Part shown: in pieces, positions 15,633 to 26,000 of the stretch
Position numbering within the stretch: position 1 is the stretch's first letter
Layout: the number at the start of each line of letters is the position of its first letter
Assembly (NCBI GenBank): GCA_965230755.1
Contig: CBDDLT010000007.1
Location: 1 to 64,000, forward strand
Length of the DNA stretch: 64,000 nt
Origin: DATFJT01 sp965230755
Lineage (GTDB): Bacteria > Bacteroidota > Bacteroidia > Chitinophagales > Saprospiraceae
Direction: 5' to 3'
Made by a program: the position numbers and the translations under genes
Notes under the pieces: model-generated
Told to the model about the DNA's origin: nothing
Databases searched by the model: none
What the model saw: only the letters and a program-made list of their open reading frames with translations

Positions 15633-17051
15633 ATGAATGTTGGCAGAATATCTTTCAAATTACTTGTAGTAATACTTTTACTTTTTTCTTGTGCTGAGGA
15701 AAAAGACTTTGTCCGCAGAGGATTGACTGTATTTGGAAGTCCTTTACATCAAGAAGGAGATAAGACAAATATTCTCTTCCAGATAAAAGATATCAATGGT
15801 AATTGGATCAAAAATGCTAAAATTACAATTCTTTCAAGTTCGGAAGAATTATATACTGATGATCGAGGATTGGCTGCGTTGGAGGATGAATTTCTGTTGG
15901 CCTATGGGCTCCCTTACAAAGTAGAAATGGATGGTTTTCTTCCACACTTTGGCATCGCTCACGGATCCATTTATACGGCTGTCGGAACCGATCCTGTAAA
16001 CTTTAGTAATGAATTGATCTTACTTAAACCAAAGGGAGCCAATACACTGACAGAGACTGGTGCGACATTAGAGTTAGACGAATTTACCTTGACCATTCCT
16101 CATCAATTAATACAAAAAGACGGGGAGAGTTATTCGGGAGTAGTTGAGTTGTACATTCAAGATATAGATATAAGTACGCCGAAGAAATTTGGGGTAAATG
16201 CACTCTCTTCAACCTTGGGTTCTATGAAAAATGGGGAGTCTAGAATTGTAGAAAGTCTTTCGTTTTTCTATCTCGAACTTTTCACAGAAGAGGGGGAGGA
16301 ACTTGGCATTTACTCTGACTTTCCTATGTTGATATCAACTCCGATTAACAATTTTGGACTGGAATTGCCCAATTATCTTAGATCATTTACACTAAATTCT
16401 TTTGATGCTTTATGGAATGAACAGGATGATGCGGTGCTTAACACAAAAGGAGACTATGAACTGGCATTAAAATCAACAGGGTATGCCACAATTGCATTGT
16501 CTCATGCCTTCTCTACTCAATCGGTTTCAAGCAACCATAGAGGAATCGATGATGCTAAAATTATCCTTTGTAGAAGTGAAGATGGGCCTTGCTTTTGTAC
16601 TGTTTTTGATGGAGACCTTATATCCGATGGTAATAAGAATAGAATGTATTTACCAAGAGATATAGAGTTGTATCCATTTGTCATTATTGAAGATGATTTG
16701 ATTGTTCCAGAGGTACTAGATTATGAAATTAATGACAAGATTCGCATATGGTTTGGAGGTGAATACAATGGTTATCATGGCAGAGTTGTATGCAACCCCT
16801 TTGCCACCGATCAGGGAAATAAGTGGCTCATTGCAAAAATGGAAGCCAATGATCAGGTGCACTATGATATACTTAATTCCAGTACTGGTTTTTATGATTT
16901 AGGTACTCGCGAAAAGGGAAGAATTAACATAAGAATTGAAGATTATTACACGGGTGATAGTGTTGCTGAATTAGAAATAGAAACAGGCCCGGATTATAGT
17001 ATCCCGCATGTGGGATATGAGGAATTGCCAGAATATATATACTGCAAATAA
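15633..17051 (+). CDS. Lipoprotein with carboxypeptidase-regulatory-like domain (module 1)
   Basis: A 472-residue lipoprotein: signal peptide with the lipobox LFSC, C20 being the lipidated residue. Residues about 45-135 look like a carboxypeptidase-regulatory-like beta-sandwich (QIKDINGNWIKNAKITILSS, TDDRGLAALED, KVEMDGF). Then comes a region beginning ETGATLELDEFTLTIPHQLI with YSGVVELYIQDID, which resembles ZU5/FAM171-type segments of Bacteroidota surface lipoproteins. The C-terminal third has several Cys residues (CRSEDGPCFCTVF). It probably faces the periplasm or surface. It precedes the ECF sigma factor gene by 28 bp and the anchored barrel-like gene after that. The same gene order recurs at 47123-50790. 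Confidence 0.7.
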   Translation: MNVGRISFKLLVVILLLFSCAEEKDFVRRGLTVFGSPLHQEGDKTNILFQIKDINGNWIKNAKITILSSSEELYTDDRGLAALEDEFLLAYGLPYKVEMDGFLPHFGIAHGSIYTAVGTDPVNFSNELILLKPKGANTLTETGATLELDEFTLTIPHQLIQKDGESYSGVVELYIQDIDISTPKKFGVNALSSTLGSMKNGESRIVESLSFFYLELFTEEGEELGIYSDFPMLISTPINNFGLELPNYLRSFTLNSFDALWNEQDDAVLNTKGDYELALKSTGYATIALSHAFSTQSVSSNHRGIDDAKIILCRSEDGPCFCTVFDGDLISDGNKNRMYLPRDIELYPFVIIEDDLIVPEVLDYEINDKIRIWFGGEYNGYHGRVVCNPFATDQGNKWLIAKMEANDQVHYDILNSSTGFYDLGTREKGRINIRIEDYYTGDSVAELEIETGPDYSIPHVGYEELPEYIYCK

Positions 17052-17079
17052 ATACCTATTTCGTATTCGACATGGAACT

Positions 17080-17619
17080 ATGAATGAATTACAACTTATT
17101 CAAAAGTGTAAGTCGGGTGATCAAAAAGCCATGAGATTACTCTATGACCGCTATGCGGATATGTTGTACAATACCATTTATAGATACGTTTTAAACCGTC
17201 ATGATACCGAGGATATAGTTCAGATTTCTTTTTGTAGGGTTTTTAAGTATTTGAATTCGTTTGATGCGGATAAAGGAAATCTGAAGTCATGGATAAGAAA
17301 AATCGGTATTCGATGCATGATTAATAGTAGAAATAAGAAAAAACCCTTGATGTTTATTGATTTAGAGGATCCGGAAATAAAAGATAGATCAGTTGACCCA
17401 ATATCTAATCTTTCCTTCGAACAGATCAAGCAGTTAATTTATGGTTTGGACGACCCCTTCAGAACAATTTTCAACATGTATGAAATAGAAGGTTTTAGCC
17501 ATGCAGAAATTGCCGAAATGTTGCAGATCAAGGAAGGCGCTAGTAGGGTGTATCTGTCCAGAGCAAAAATAAAGTTGAGATCGTCCATTGAGAAAATGGA
17601 CAGGAAGTTTAGGGTTTGA
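17080..17619 (+). CDS. ECF-type sigma-70 family RNA polymerase sigma factor (module 1)
   Basis: From the preferred ATG at 17080 (MNELQLIQKCKSGDQ), 179 residues; an upstream in-frame ATG at 17008 overlaps the previous gene and is less likely. Region 2 is present (LLYDRYADMLYNTIYRYV, DTEDIVQISFCRVFKYL) and region 4 is a complete HTH (GFSHAEIAEMLQIKEGASRVYLSRAKIKLR). It directs RNA polymerase to an alternative promoter set. It sits between the lipoprotein gene and the single-TM barrel-like protein, which is the natural candidate for its anti-sigma partner. Confidence 0.9.
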   Translation: MNELQLIQKCKSGDQKAMRLLYDRYADMLYNTIYRYVLNRHDTEDIVQISFCRVFKYLNSFDADKGNLKSWIRKIGIRCMINSRNKKKPLMFIDLEDPEIKDRSVDPISNLSFEQIKQLIYGLDDPFRTIFNMYEIEGFSHAEIAEMLQIKEGASRVYLSRAKIKLRSSIEKMDRKFRV

Positions 17620-17646
17620 ATTTTTTAATTTTTTATTGAAGAACAA

Positions 17647-19074
17647 ATGAAAAATTTACAAGAGCAATTTGATAAAGATAGGACCCATGAGTGGAGTAAA
17701 GATGAAGTCTTTCAAGCCATTGTAAAAGAAGTAAACGAACCGAATAATGGGAAAGGAAATTTAAGGCAATATTGGCTTTATGGTCTGTTTATGATTTCTT
17801 TTCTTGCTTTCGTTTTTTTGGGCCTCAGTCAATATAATTTAGACGGTCTTCTGGTCGCTGGAAACCAATCATTAGAACAAGGGGGTCAGAAAAAGGAAAC
17901 CGGTGAAATTAAAAAGACCGATAAGAATATAGTTGAAATGAAAGGCTCTTCATTGATTATCGAAAGTGATGAAAGAGATGAAGTAAGTCCAGAGAGAGCG
18001 GGAAATGGTAAAAGGCTGAAGAAGTCTAGTAATAGAGAAAATCAAGCACTTATTAAGCTGGAAACTGACAAAGAAGTCGAAAAAGGAACGAACAATGACG
18101 AAAACGGAAGGCAAGAAGTAAAAAAATCGGATGAAATATTCTCTATTCAAGAGGGTAGTGTCCTAAAAACCATGGAAAGTAAGTCCCGGAGTAAAGACCA
18201 GATTGAATTAGCGCTGGAGACACCAATTCTTGACATCAATAATCAAAATGTTGGTAATAAAGAAGTTCAAGTTAAATCTTCAGAGATCAAAGAGATCTTG
18301 TCGGAAGATGGTTTAGCGGAAGATTTACTTGTTGATAATATTCCATCTCTTAGATTGAAACCCTTTAATCAATTTGTACCTGAAATTGATGAATTGACTA
18401 TTGATCGCGAAACTAAAACGCGTTCTACTTCCCCTCACCGAAACGGATTATTCGAATTGGACTTAGGGGCCCTTTATCATGGAATTAAGCCACTCGAGTC
18501 CGCTGAGTTATATGAAACCAACTTGGATATTGAAGATAGAAGATTTTTAGAACAGGCGAAAAGAAGTTTTTTTATGCAGGTGGCCTATAAGAAGAAGATT
18601 TTTCCTTCTATTAATGCCGCTGGGTTCTTAAAATGGTCGCAATATCAAACTGAAACAAAGTGGGTCGAACAGACAAGCGTTTTTACAGAATTTGGCTACA
18701 TATTTCAGGAGGATAATAGGGTACTTCGAAATGTATATCAACGGGTAGATGTTGGTCTGAGAATAGAATATCAAAAATCATTGGGAAGGTATATGTTTAA
18801 TTCGGGAATTGGCCTCGGAATGGAGGTGATGCACCGCAATAAGGGGCATTATATCGATGGATTAAATAGAAAACGAAGTTTTAATGAGGAAGATTATTTT
18901 CAGGCTGTCTATGTTCAGCTAAGAGCGGGGATGTATAGATGGTTGGGTAGGAAGGTGGCAGTTGGATTGATGGCTGAATACGTCCCATCCAGAGATGCGG
19001 TCAATTATTCTATCAGCGATATCAATAAGAATCAAAACATATATTTAGGTCTGAGCGCGGTTTATAATTTATAA
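17647..19074 (+). CDS. Single-TM protein with charged linker and barrel-like C-terminus (putative anti-sigma, module 1)
   Basis: A 475-residue protein with an unusual layout. About 40 residues of N-terminal, presumably cytoplasmic sequence (WSKDEVFQAIVKEVNEP) precede one membrane helix at 41-61. A highly charged Lys/Glu-rich linker covers about 75-270. The C-terminal 190 residues carry alternating strands like outer-membrane barrel proteins (FFMQVAYKKK, YQRVDVGLRIEYQ, FNSGIGLGMEVM, YVQLRAGMYRWLGRKVAVGL). Position right after the sigma factor (27 bp) suggests an anti-sigma role for the short N-terminus; this is inference, as no known anti-sigma domain is visible. The 463-residue protein at 49399 has the same layout and shares the GxGLG barrel strand. 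Confidence 0.65.
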   Translation: MKNLQEQFDKDRTHEWSKDEVFQAIVKEVNEPNNGKGNLRQYWLYGLFMISFLAFVFLGLSQYNLDGLLVAGNQSLEQGGQKKETGEIKKTDKNIVEMKGSSLIIESDERDEVSPERAGNGKRLKKSSNRENQALIKLETDKEVEKGTNNDENGRQEVKKSDEIFSIQEGSVLKTMESKSRSKDQIELALETPILDINNQNVGNKEVQVKSSEIKEILSEDGLAEDLLVDNIPSLRLKPFNQFVPEIDELTIDRETKTRSTSPHRNGLFELDLGALYHGIKPLESAELYETNLDIEDRRFLEQAKRSFFMQVAYKKKIFPSINAAGFLKWSQYQTETKWVEQTSVFTEFGYIFQEDNRVLRNVYQRVDVGLRIEYQKSLGRYMFNSGIGLGMEVMHRNKGHYIDGLNRKRSFNEEDYFQAVYVQLRAGMYRWLGRKVAVGLMAEYVPSRDAVNYSISDINKNQNIYLGLSAVYNL

Positions 19075-19129
19075 GCGTGGGATACATTATTTGATAACCT
19101 ATGAAATTGGCATAAGTATTTAACTTTAT

Positions 19130-21202
19130 TTAAATGCTATGGATATAATCTAGAAGAGAAACTTCATTATTAAGTCCAAGTTTTTTCTTCAGTCGGTATC
19201 GAGCTGACTCTACAGATCTTGCAGAAATGCCTAATATTGGCCCTACTTCTTTAGGATTCAAGTTCATACGGATATAGGCTATATGTTTTATATCGTTATC
19301 TTTAATGTTCGGATGAATATTTTTTATTTTATCGATAAAATCTGATTCTAACTCAATATAATGTAGCAACATGTCGTCTGATTCATTTATTTCTATTTCA
19401 CTAATACGTATCTCCTTGGTCAAGTCTTCGAAAACTGATATGTCACCGGTATTTTTGAATGATTTAAAAGAATCTCTAATTCCCTTGGCAAGCTCATTGA
19501 TCCTCTGTTTATAAAGAGTCTCTTTTATGAGAAGCTTTTGATTTTGCTGTAGTTCATTTTGAATCCTTTCTTGATCTTTGCTAATGATTTCATTTTTTTC
19601 AGCAATTTCAGCATTTCTCTTTTCCAAGGATGAGTTTAGAATAGTTTTATGTTTATTTTGTCTGACAAAGTATGAGATGGCAATTATGCAAAGTAAGCTA
19701 ACAATAATTAAAAATAGATTGTAAATTCGTCTGTTTTTTTGTGCATTCAGTTGTTTTTGAATCTCTTTTTCCTTCGCAAATGAATCTTCCTTTGCCAATA
19801 TTAACTCTTCCATGACCATCAATTTGTCAACAGTATTCTTTTTTAATACGACTTCAAGACTGTCACTAGCAGAATTAGATCTTGAGAGATAAAAAAACGC
19901 TTGGTTCTTGTCACCTTGTTGATGTTTAATAATAGAAAGAACTTTATAAAATTGTTTTGCTGTCTCCCATTGCTGAGAATTAAAACTTTGAATGGCCAGA
20001 TTTTCGATAAAACCGATAATTAGCTGTGGTGATGTTGAACTCAAAAAGCTTCGAAGAAAATCTACAAGATTGGTTTCGGATAATTTGTTAAGGTTTAGAA
20101 AAGCTTCACAAAACGTACTGAAATATGAAGACTGCATGTCAGGTATATTTAATTCCAAGATTCCAATATACTCTATTCCTTGCACCAATGTTTTCAAGGA
20201 TTGGTGGAAGTTTTCATTATCAATCCAGAATTGAGCAGTTCCAATGTATAATCCAGATAAATTAACCATCCTATCATTATCCTTCAACTCCATTCTTATT
20301 TCATTAAACAAAGAATCAGCTTTACGATTATTTCTTTCCAAATAATCAATAAATATTCCATGTATTCTTGATAATAAATCAAGCTGAGGATCATTTATAA
20401 TTTTTGTCAGACTTAGTACTTCTTTTTGCAATTTTTTTGCTTCATTCATTTCTCCTATATTCTGAAAGAGCAAAGATTTTTGGTCCTTCGCATAGGCTTC
20501 TATTTTCTTGTTTTCAAATTTTTGGGCTTTGGATATACATTTATTTAGATATTCAAGGACTCCATCATAATCTCCTTTATCCATTAGAATTATCCCAATT
20601 TTCCAATAAATAAATGGCAATTTATTCTCTTCAGTGGGAACATCCTCATTAATAAATTTAGCCGCTTCAAGAAACATTCTTAACGCCTCATCCGAATTTC
20701 CTTTTCGTTGTTCAAGCTCTGCCTTAGAAACTTGTAGTTTTGCTAATAGAGAAGGATCTTTCAATATTGCTTCACTTCTGAAAATCTTTTCATAATGATG
20801 AGAAGCAGAATCAAGTAGGCCGCGGAGTAGATAAGATGAAGCGATATTCTGATGGATAGTTATCACTTCTGAGGCATACTTTGCTTTATTAATATTGCTT
20901 AATAAAGTGGTTAAATGCTTTGTACTTTCAGGCAATTTCCTTTGATCTATTAAAGCAACACCTTGTAATCGAAACGCTTCAATTATCCATAAACTATCAT
21001 GATGATTTGTGGCTAGATTCATCAAAGAATCTGACCAAAATTTAGATTTTGCCATGTCTTTCAATCGATAATGGTGAAAAGAGTCAGAAATTCTTTCTAA
21101 ATCTATCTCGTAATACTTGGGATTCTCATGTCCTTTACGACAAGCATTAAAAAGAAGTAAAACAAATAATGCCAAGATATATATAGCCGATAGTTTACGC
21201 AT
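19130..21202 (-). CDS. TPR sensor with membrane helix and LuxR-like HTH
   Basis: A 690-residue protein. The N-terminus is hydrophobic and ends in FNAC, a weak lipobox (C21). Residues about 40-470 form tandem TPR-like helical repeats. A membrane helix follows at about 492-516 (IYNLFLIIVSLLCIIAISYFV), then a coiled coil (KRNAEIAEKNEIISKDQERI). The C-terminal domain at about 625-690 is a helix-turn-helix (IKHIAYIRMNLNPKEVGPILGISARSVESARYRLKKKLG-type sequence) of the LuxR-like kind. This suggests an extracytoplasmic TPR sensor joined through the membrane to a DNA-binding output, a common Bacteroidota design. It diverges from the kelch/giant secreted gene pair (276 bp), so those may be its targets. 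Confidence 0.8.
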   Translation of the reverse strand: MRKLSAIYILALFVLLLFNACRKGHENPKYYEIDLERISDSFHHYRLKDMAKSKFWSDSLMNLATNHHDSLWIIEAFRLQGVALIDQRKLPESTKHLTTLLSNINKAKYASEVITIHQNIASSYLLRGLLDSASHHYEKIFRSEAILKDPSLLAKLQVSKAELEQRKGNSDEALRMFLEAAKFINEDVPTEENKLPFIYWKIGIILMDKGDYDGVLEYLNKCISKAQKFENKKIEAYAKDQKSLLFQNIGEMNEAKKLQKEVLSLTKIINDPQLDLLSRIHGIFIDYLERNNRKADSLFNEIRMELKDNDRMVNLSGLYIGTAQFWIDNENFHQSLKTLVQGIEYIGILELNIPDMQSSYFSTFCEAFLNLNKLSETNLVDFLRSFLSSTSPQLIIGFIENLAIQSFNSQQWETAKQFYKVLSIIKHQQGDKNQAFFYLSRSNSASDSLEVVLKKNTVDKLMVMEELILAKEDSFAKEKEIQKQLNAQKNRRIYNLFLIIVSLLCIIAISYFVRQNKHKTILNSSLEKRNAEIAEKNEIISKDQERIQNELQQNQKLLIKETLYKQRINELAKGIRDSFKSFKNTGDISVFEDLTKEIRISEIEINESDDMLLHYIELESDFIDKIKNIHPNIKDNDIKHIAYIRMNLNPKEVGPILGISARSVESARYRLKKKLGLNNEVSLLDYIHSI

Positions 21203-21478
21203 AATAGTCGATTACATCTCAAATTCATAATGTTAGCATAAAGTTATACGGATTGGCATTCTGAGAAAGCCTTCCCCGAAATTATTGATACTGCAATAAT
21301 ACAGCAATCCGAAAAAAGAGCGAAAAACTTATAAAAAGTGCACATCAATAACACAGCAATAGGCCTGGTAGGCCAGATTATAGTCTTTACGGGACGATAA
21401 TTGTAGAATAAAAATCTGTTTGCCTAGAATGGCTAGACATATTTATTATTCAGATTAATACTGGCTTTTAAAAGAACG

Positions 21479-22969
21479 ATGATAAAACAATTTATGATGA
21501 CAACAAGAACTAATTGCATTAATCCAAGGTCCTTTTGGTTATGTATATTTTTTATGACATTATTTCAATTTGTAACAGTAGACACTGATGCACAGGTATA
21601 TGGGTTTAGAGGTAATGGTAATAATGATTTTAGATACTATGATGTAGCTGCTGATTCATGGTCCAACTTAACTAATACGAACGCCAATGTCACGAACGGT
21701 GGTGCTTCTGTATTTCTAAATGGGGAAATTTATCTTTTGTTTGGAAGTAGTGATGGATTCGAAAAATATGATACGCTTGCCCAGACATGGACTTCACTTT
21801 CTAATTCTCCATCCTCAGTAATAGATGGTGCTGCTTTGGCAACAGATGGCACATATATTTATGCTACTTCTGGTGGAGATACGAATGATTTTTGGCGCTA
21901 TGACCCTGGAACTGATACTTGGGACACAGGGGTATTGGCTGCGACACCAACTGCTGTTGGAGATGGAACTAGTTTGATTCATCACGGAGGTTACATCTAC
22001 ACGCTATTCGGAAGTTCATTTGATTTTTACAGGTATAACATTTCCGGGAACAGCTGGGAAGTGCTTCCGGCATCGATTCAAGAAGTCAAGGATGGAGCTT
22101 CAATTGAGACAGATGGAAATTATGTATATGCTTTCTTTGGAGATGTGACTGCGAATTTCAGGCGATTTAGTCTTAATGGTACAATAACGTCCAATACATG
22201 GGAGGATTTACAAGATACACCAGACAATTTTGATAATGGAGCGAATTTGGCCTATGACGGTAGTGATTATATTTATGCATTTAAAGGAGAATCTTCATCA
22301 AAGTTTTTTAGGTACACAATTTCTACAGATAGTTGGGCAGAACTTGATAGTTACGGTGATGGCATTAGAGATGGGGGTTCACTAGTATTCTCTTCTGCTG
22401 GTTGCGGTATACCAACTGTAACTCTAACTATATCGGCTGCTACCTGTGGAGGGTCTGCAAGCAACGATGATGGAACCATTCAGATATCTGCTAATTCTAG
22501 AGGTAATAAAGTTGGATTTTCTGCAGGTTCCAGCTATACGGGTCCTGACTTCAACTCATCGTCAACAATTGGTACTTTGCCTTATGTTGTTAGTAATACC
22601 TTGGAGAACCCCAGCTTTGATCAGCCTTATACTGTAAGAGTATATTGTGATGAAGATAATTACGTCGATGAGACCCTACTGCTACCTACTGTCTTATGTA
22701 TCAATGCTGATCTCTCATTATCAATAAGTCCAATGACTCAGACGGAAAGTGTAGGTTCAGAGGTGAGTTATACCTTGACGATTACCAATTCTGGACCAGA
22801 TACAGCTCCTGATGTTAAAGTATCTGTACCTATTCCAAATAAGGGAACTTTGGTGAGTTCCGATCCAAGTCAGGGAAGTTATAATGCGGTAAGTGAAGAG
22901 TGGAATCTAGGAGATCTTTCCGCGGGTAACCAAACTCTGACATTGGTATTAAGAGTAAACAACAACTAA
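21479..22969 (+). CDS. Secreted kelch-like repeat protein with DUF11 C-terminus
   Basis: A 496-residue exported protein; the signal peptide lies at about 17-39 after a longer polar start (an ATG at residue 6 or 7 may be the real start). Residues about 40-310 hold six kelch-type blades of the form F-R-Y-D-...-D-S-W-x-x-L (DFRYYDVAADSWSNL, GFEKYDTLAQTWTSL, DFWRYDPGTDTWDT). A Cys-containing module of about 85 residues (ATCGGSASNDDG…YTVRVYCDEDNY) follows. The end is a DUF11-like beta-sandwich (SEVSYTLTITNSGPDTAPDVKVSVP). No T9SS sorting domain is seen. It is likely a surface protein, co-transcribed with the giant gene 38 bp downstream. Confidence 0.75.
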   Translation: MIKQFMMTTRTNCINPRSFWLCIFFMTLFQFVTVDTDAQVYGFRGNGNNDFRYYDVAADSWSNLTNTNANVTNGGASVFLNGEIYLLFGSSDGFEKYDTLAQTWTSLSNSPSSVIDGAALATDGTYIYATSGGDTNDFWRYDPGTDTWDTGVLAATPTAVGDGTSLIHHGGYIYTLFGSSFDFYRYNISGNSWEVLPASIQEVKDGASIETDGNYVYAFFGDVTANFRRFSLNGTITSNTWEDLQDTPDNFDNGANLAYDGSDYIYAFKGESSSKFFRYTISTDSWAELDSYGDGIRDGGSLVFSSAGCGIPTVTLTISAATCGGSASNDDGTIQISANSRGNKVGFSAGSSYTGPDFNSSSTIGTLPYVVSNTLENPSFDQPYTVRVYCDEDNYVDETLLLPTVLCINADLSLSISPMTQTESVGSEVSYTLTITNSGPDTAPDVKVSVPIPNKGTLVSSDPSQGSYNAVSEEWNLGDLSAGNQTLTLVLRVNNN

Positions 22970-23007
22970 TCTAAACTTAATTTCAAAGAGAACAAAAAAT
23001 AAAAATT

Positions 23008-26000
23008 ATGTTACAACAAAATATATACTTGACTAGTAGGCTTTTGAAGATGCTTATCTCATTAGTTTTTCCAGTTGTAATTTTGGTTGAAGGACTGTCT
23101 GCTCAGAACTGCGGGACGATGCCTGAGATAGTCGCCGAGTGGAATTTCGACTCCAAGAATGGGGACTGTAATGGTGCAGATGGTGAAACTAAAACTACCC
23201 CTAGTTTGAAGCAGAATGATCGGTTTTATTGTCCCAACACTAATGCAGGTTGTGCAGGGGCTAGACTTGGTTCTCAGGGACATTCAAATACAACTTTTTT
23301 CAACGGTGCGATTTGTCTTCTTGGGTTCTTTGATACAGAGGAGTCTGTGGATAGCAAAGGAGGCTGCCCTTTTGACGATCAGTCTACAGTTTTCGATCCT
23401 GAACAATGTAATAATCTATATTTGGAATATACCATTCCAAAAGGTACAACAGGTTGCTTAACGGGATTCGATGTAACAATAATGCAAAAGCAATTTGATG
23501 GTAGCACGGTGTTTTTTGAGAAACAAGGAGTTGCGATCAAGAAAAATGGAGTACTAGTTTACCAGGATGATCAGACCATTACAGCAAGTCAAATTAACGA
23601 TAAAACTTCTTTCGTTTTCACAGGTGGAGATTTATGTTCAGATGGAAGCAGTGATGTAACCTTTACTGTACTTTTCGGATTGGTTCATCTTTTGACGGAG
23701 CCTGGAAAAGTTAGTACTGCTGGCTATGACAATATCATTTTATACGGGACTTGCGGGGGGCCGTCTTCTCCAGGTGTGGAGGTGACACAAGCTACTTGCC
23801 TGGAAACAGGACCGGCTAATAATGGAATGCTAACCTTGCGTAATTTCGATCCCAATGCTCGTTTTGATTTTAATTCTGGAACTAGTTATTCAGGTTCAGC
23901 TACTTATGGAACAGCAAATATGATTCCCGGTGATGGCATTATTGCTGATACTTTGGTGGACAATGGGATGCCTAGAGATTTTACCATTCGCATTTTCAAC
24001 GCTGATGGGTGTTATACTGATCTTTTTGCTACAATTCCGCCTGTAAATTGCCCTAAGCCAGAGATTCCATGTACCGCTCCATCGGGGATGAAAATATCTA
24101 CAACTCTCGCGACTTGTACTGGTGATGTGGCAAATGCTGATGCTGAAATCAATGTTACAAATGTTATTGAAGGAGATCGTGCAGCTTATTCAATTGGTAA
24201 TTCTTTTTCTGGGGATGATTATAATTCAGCTTCGTCAATTAATTCTGGTGGTATTACCTTTAGTGGATTGGCCAATCCTACAGGATCACAGATTTATACG
24301 GTAAGAACTTATAATGGAGCAGATGATTGTTATACTGATCGTTTGGTCATTTTGGAGGACGCAGATTGTGGACCCTGTTCCAATTCTTTGGTTGAGATTA
24401 TTAATTCTGGTGCCAATGACCCTGATTCTGCTCCAGGGAATGGAGAAGTTAGCGAGGATGATGCTTTAACTTTTGAGATATGTCGCAGTGATGAAATGAT
24501 TGATATCGAATTAAGTAAAACTGTAAGCCCAAGTTCAGGTATGGCAGGAATTACAGATTTTGTTTGGACTATCACTGTACAAAATACGGGCACAATGACT
24601 GCAACCAATGTTCAGATAAAGGATCTGCTGCCTGAAGAATCGTTGGCTTTAACATCCAGCAACCCATCCATTGGAACATTTGGACTTAGTGCAGGTTGGT
24701 TGGTTGGAGATTTGGCAGCAGGTGCTACTGCAACCTTAGAGCTTCATACTACGGCAACGGATATAGGAATTTTTGAAAACTGCGTGGAACTAGTTAGTGC
24801 AAGTCCGGATAATGACCCGGATTCTACTCCTGATAATAACCTTTTGGCGGAAGATGATCAAGATTGCGAATCTATTACTGTAACGGGGATACCTCCTCCA
24901 ACAGTTGAGAAGGAATTTAGCCCTGAACTTGTTAAGACTGGTGTGGCATTTCAAATGTCAATTAAGATACAAAATAATCATACCGAACCAATTACGTTAC
25001 AATCTGATTTAATAGATATGTTACCCAATAACGGTGGGGCAGGTCAGATGGAAGTGGCAAGTGTACCGAATATAGTAAGTGATGTAACTGGGGTTATAGC
25101 ATTAGCTGGAGCTACAGATGTAACCATTCCAGCAGGGTCAACCTTGTTACCTGGATTTTCAGTAATTCAGGTGGATGTTATTGTTAACGAAGATGGAGAG
25201 TATTGTAATCGCATTGAAGCTGGTGATCTTGAAACAGATGCGGGTAATAATGCTCTCGCTACAGAAATTTGTATGGTGGCCAAATCTACTTATGTGATGG
25301 CGCCAATCTTACAAAAATCTTTTGATCCGGCTGTCACTGAAGTAGGAGAAGAGACTATTTTAACCATTTCTATTGACAATAGAAATAGTAGTGATTTTAC
25401 ACTTCTGCAAGATTTTGTGGATGACTTTCCTATAGGAATGATTGCGACTGGAGGTGCTTGTAGCGGATTCTGTGCGGGTTTAGCTCCTTTGAATGCTGGA
25501 GATGAGACCTTGATTCTTTTACAAGGTACAACTATTCCACCCGGGATCAGTTCTATTTCGGTACCCGTGACCTCTAATCAAGAAGGAATATTGTGCAACA
25601 GAATACCTATCAATGCAATGATTGTGGAGGCCGAGGGGGTTATGGTCCCCAATGAAGGTATTGCTGAATCTTGTGCTACTTTTACCAATACACCTTGTAC
25701 AGATATTAGCAGTCTTAGTCTAACCATTGAAGAGTCTGGACCATATTATGCAGGAGACACTGTTACTGTTCGAACTTCAGCTACAGGTACGGATGCTTTT
25801 ACGATCTATGAATTTTTCGTGACCGGAGGTAATTTAATTAATTCAGGGGCATCTCCTGCGAGATGGATATTGCCAGCGACAGAAGGAGACTTTGATGTGC
25901 TAAGTAATTTGGATAATAGTGCAACAGGTCATGGTACATGTTTAGATAATGAGACTACTAGAATTAGTGTAGAATTAAACGAAGATTGCGTGCCAGGAGT

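Noticed and set aside
17008..17079. Upstream start of the module 1 sigma factor
   Set aside because: It lies inside the lipoprotein gene; sigma region 2 begins properly from 17080.
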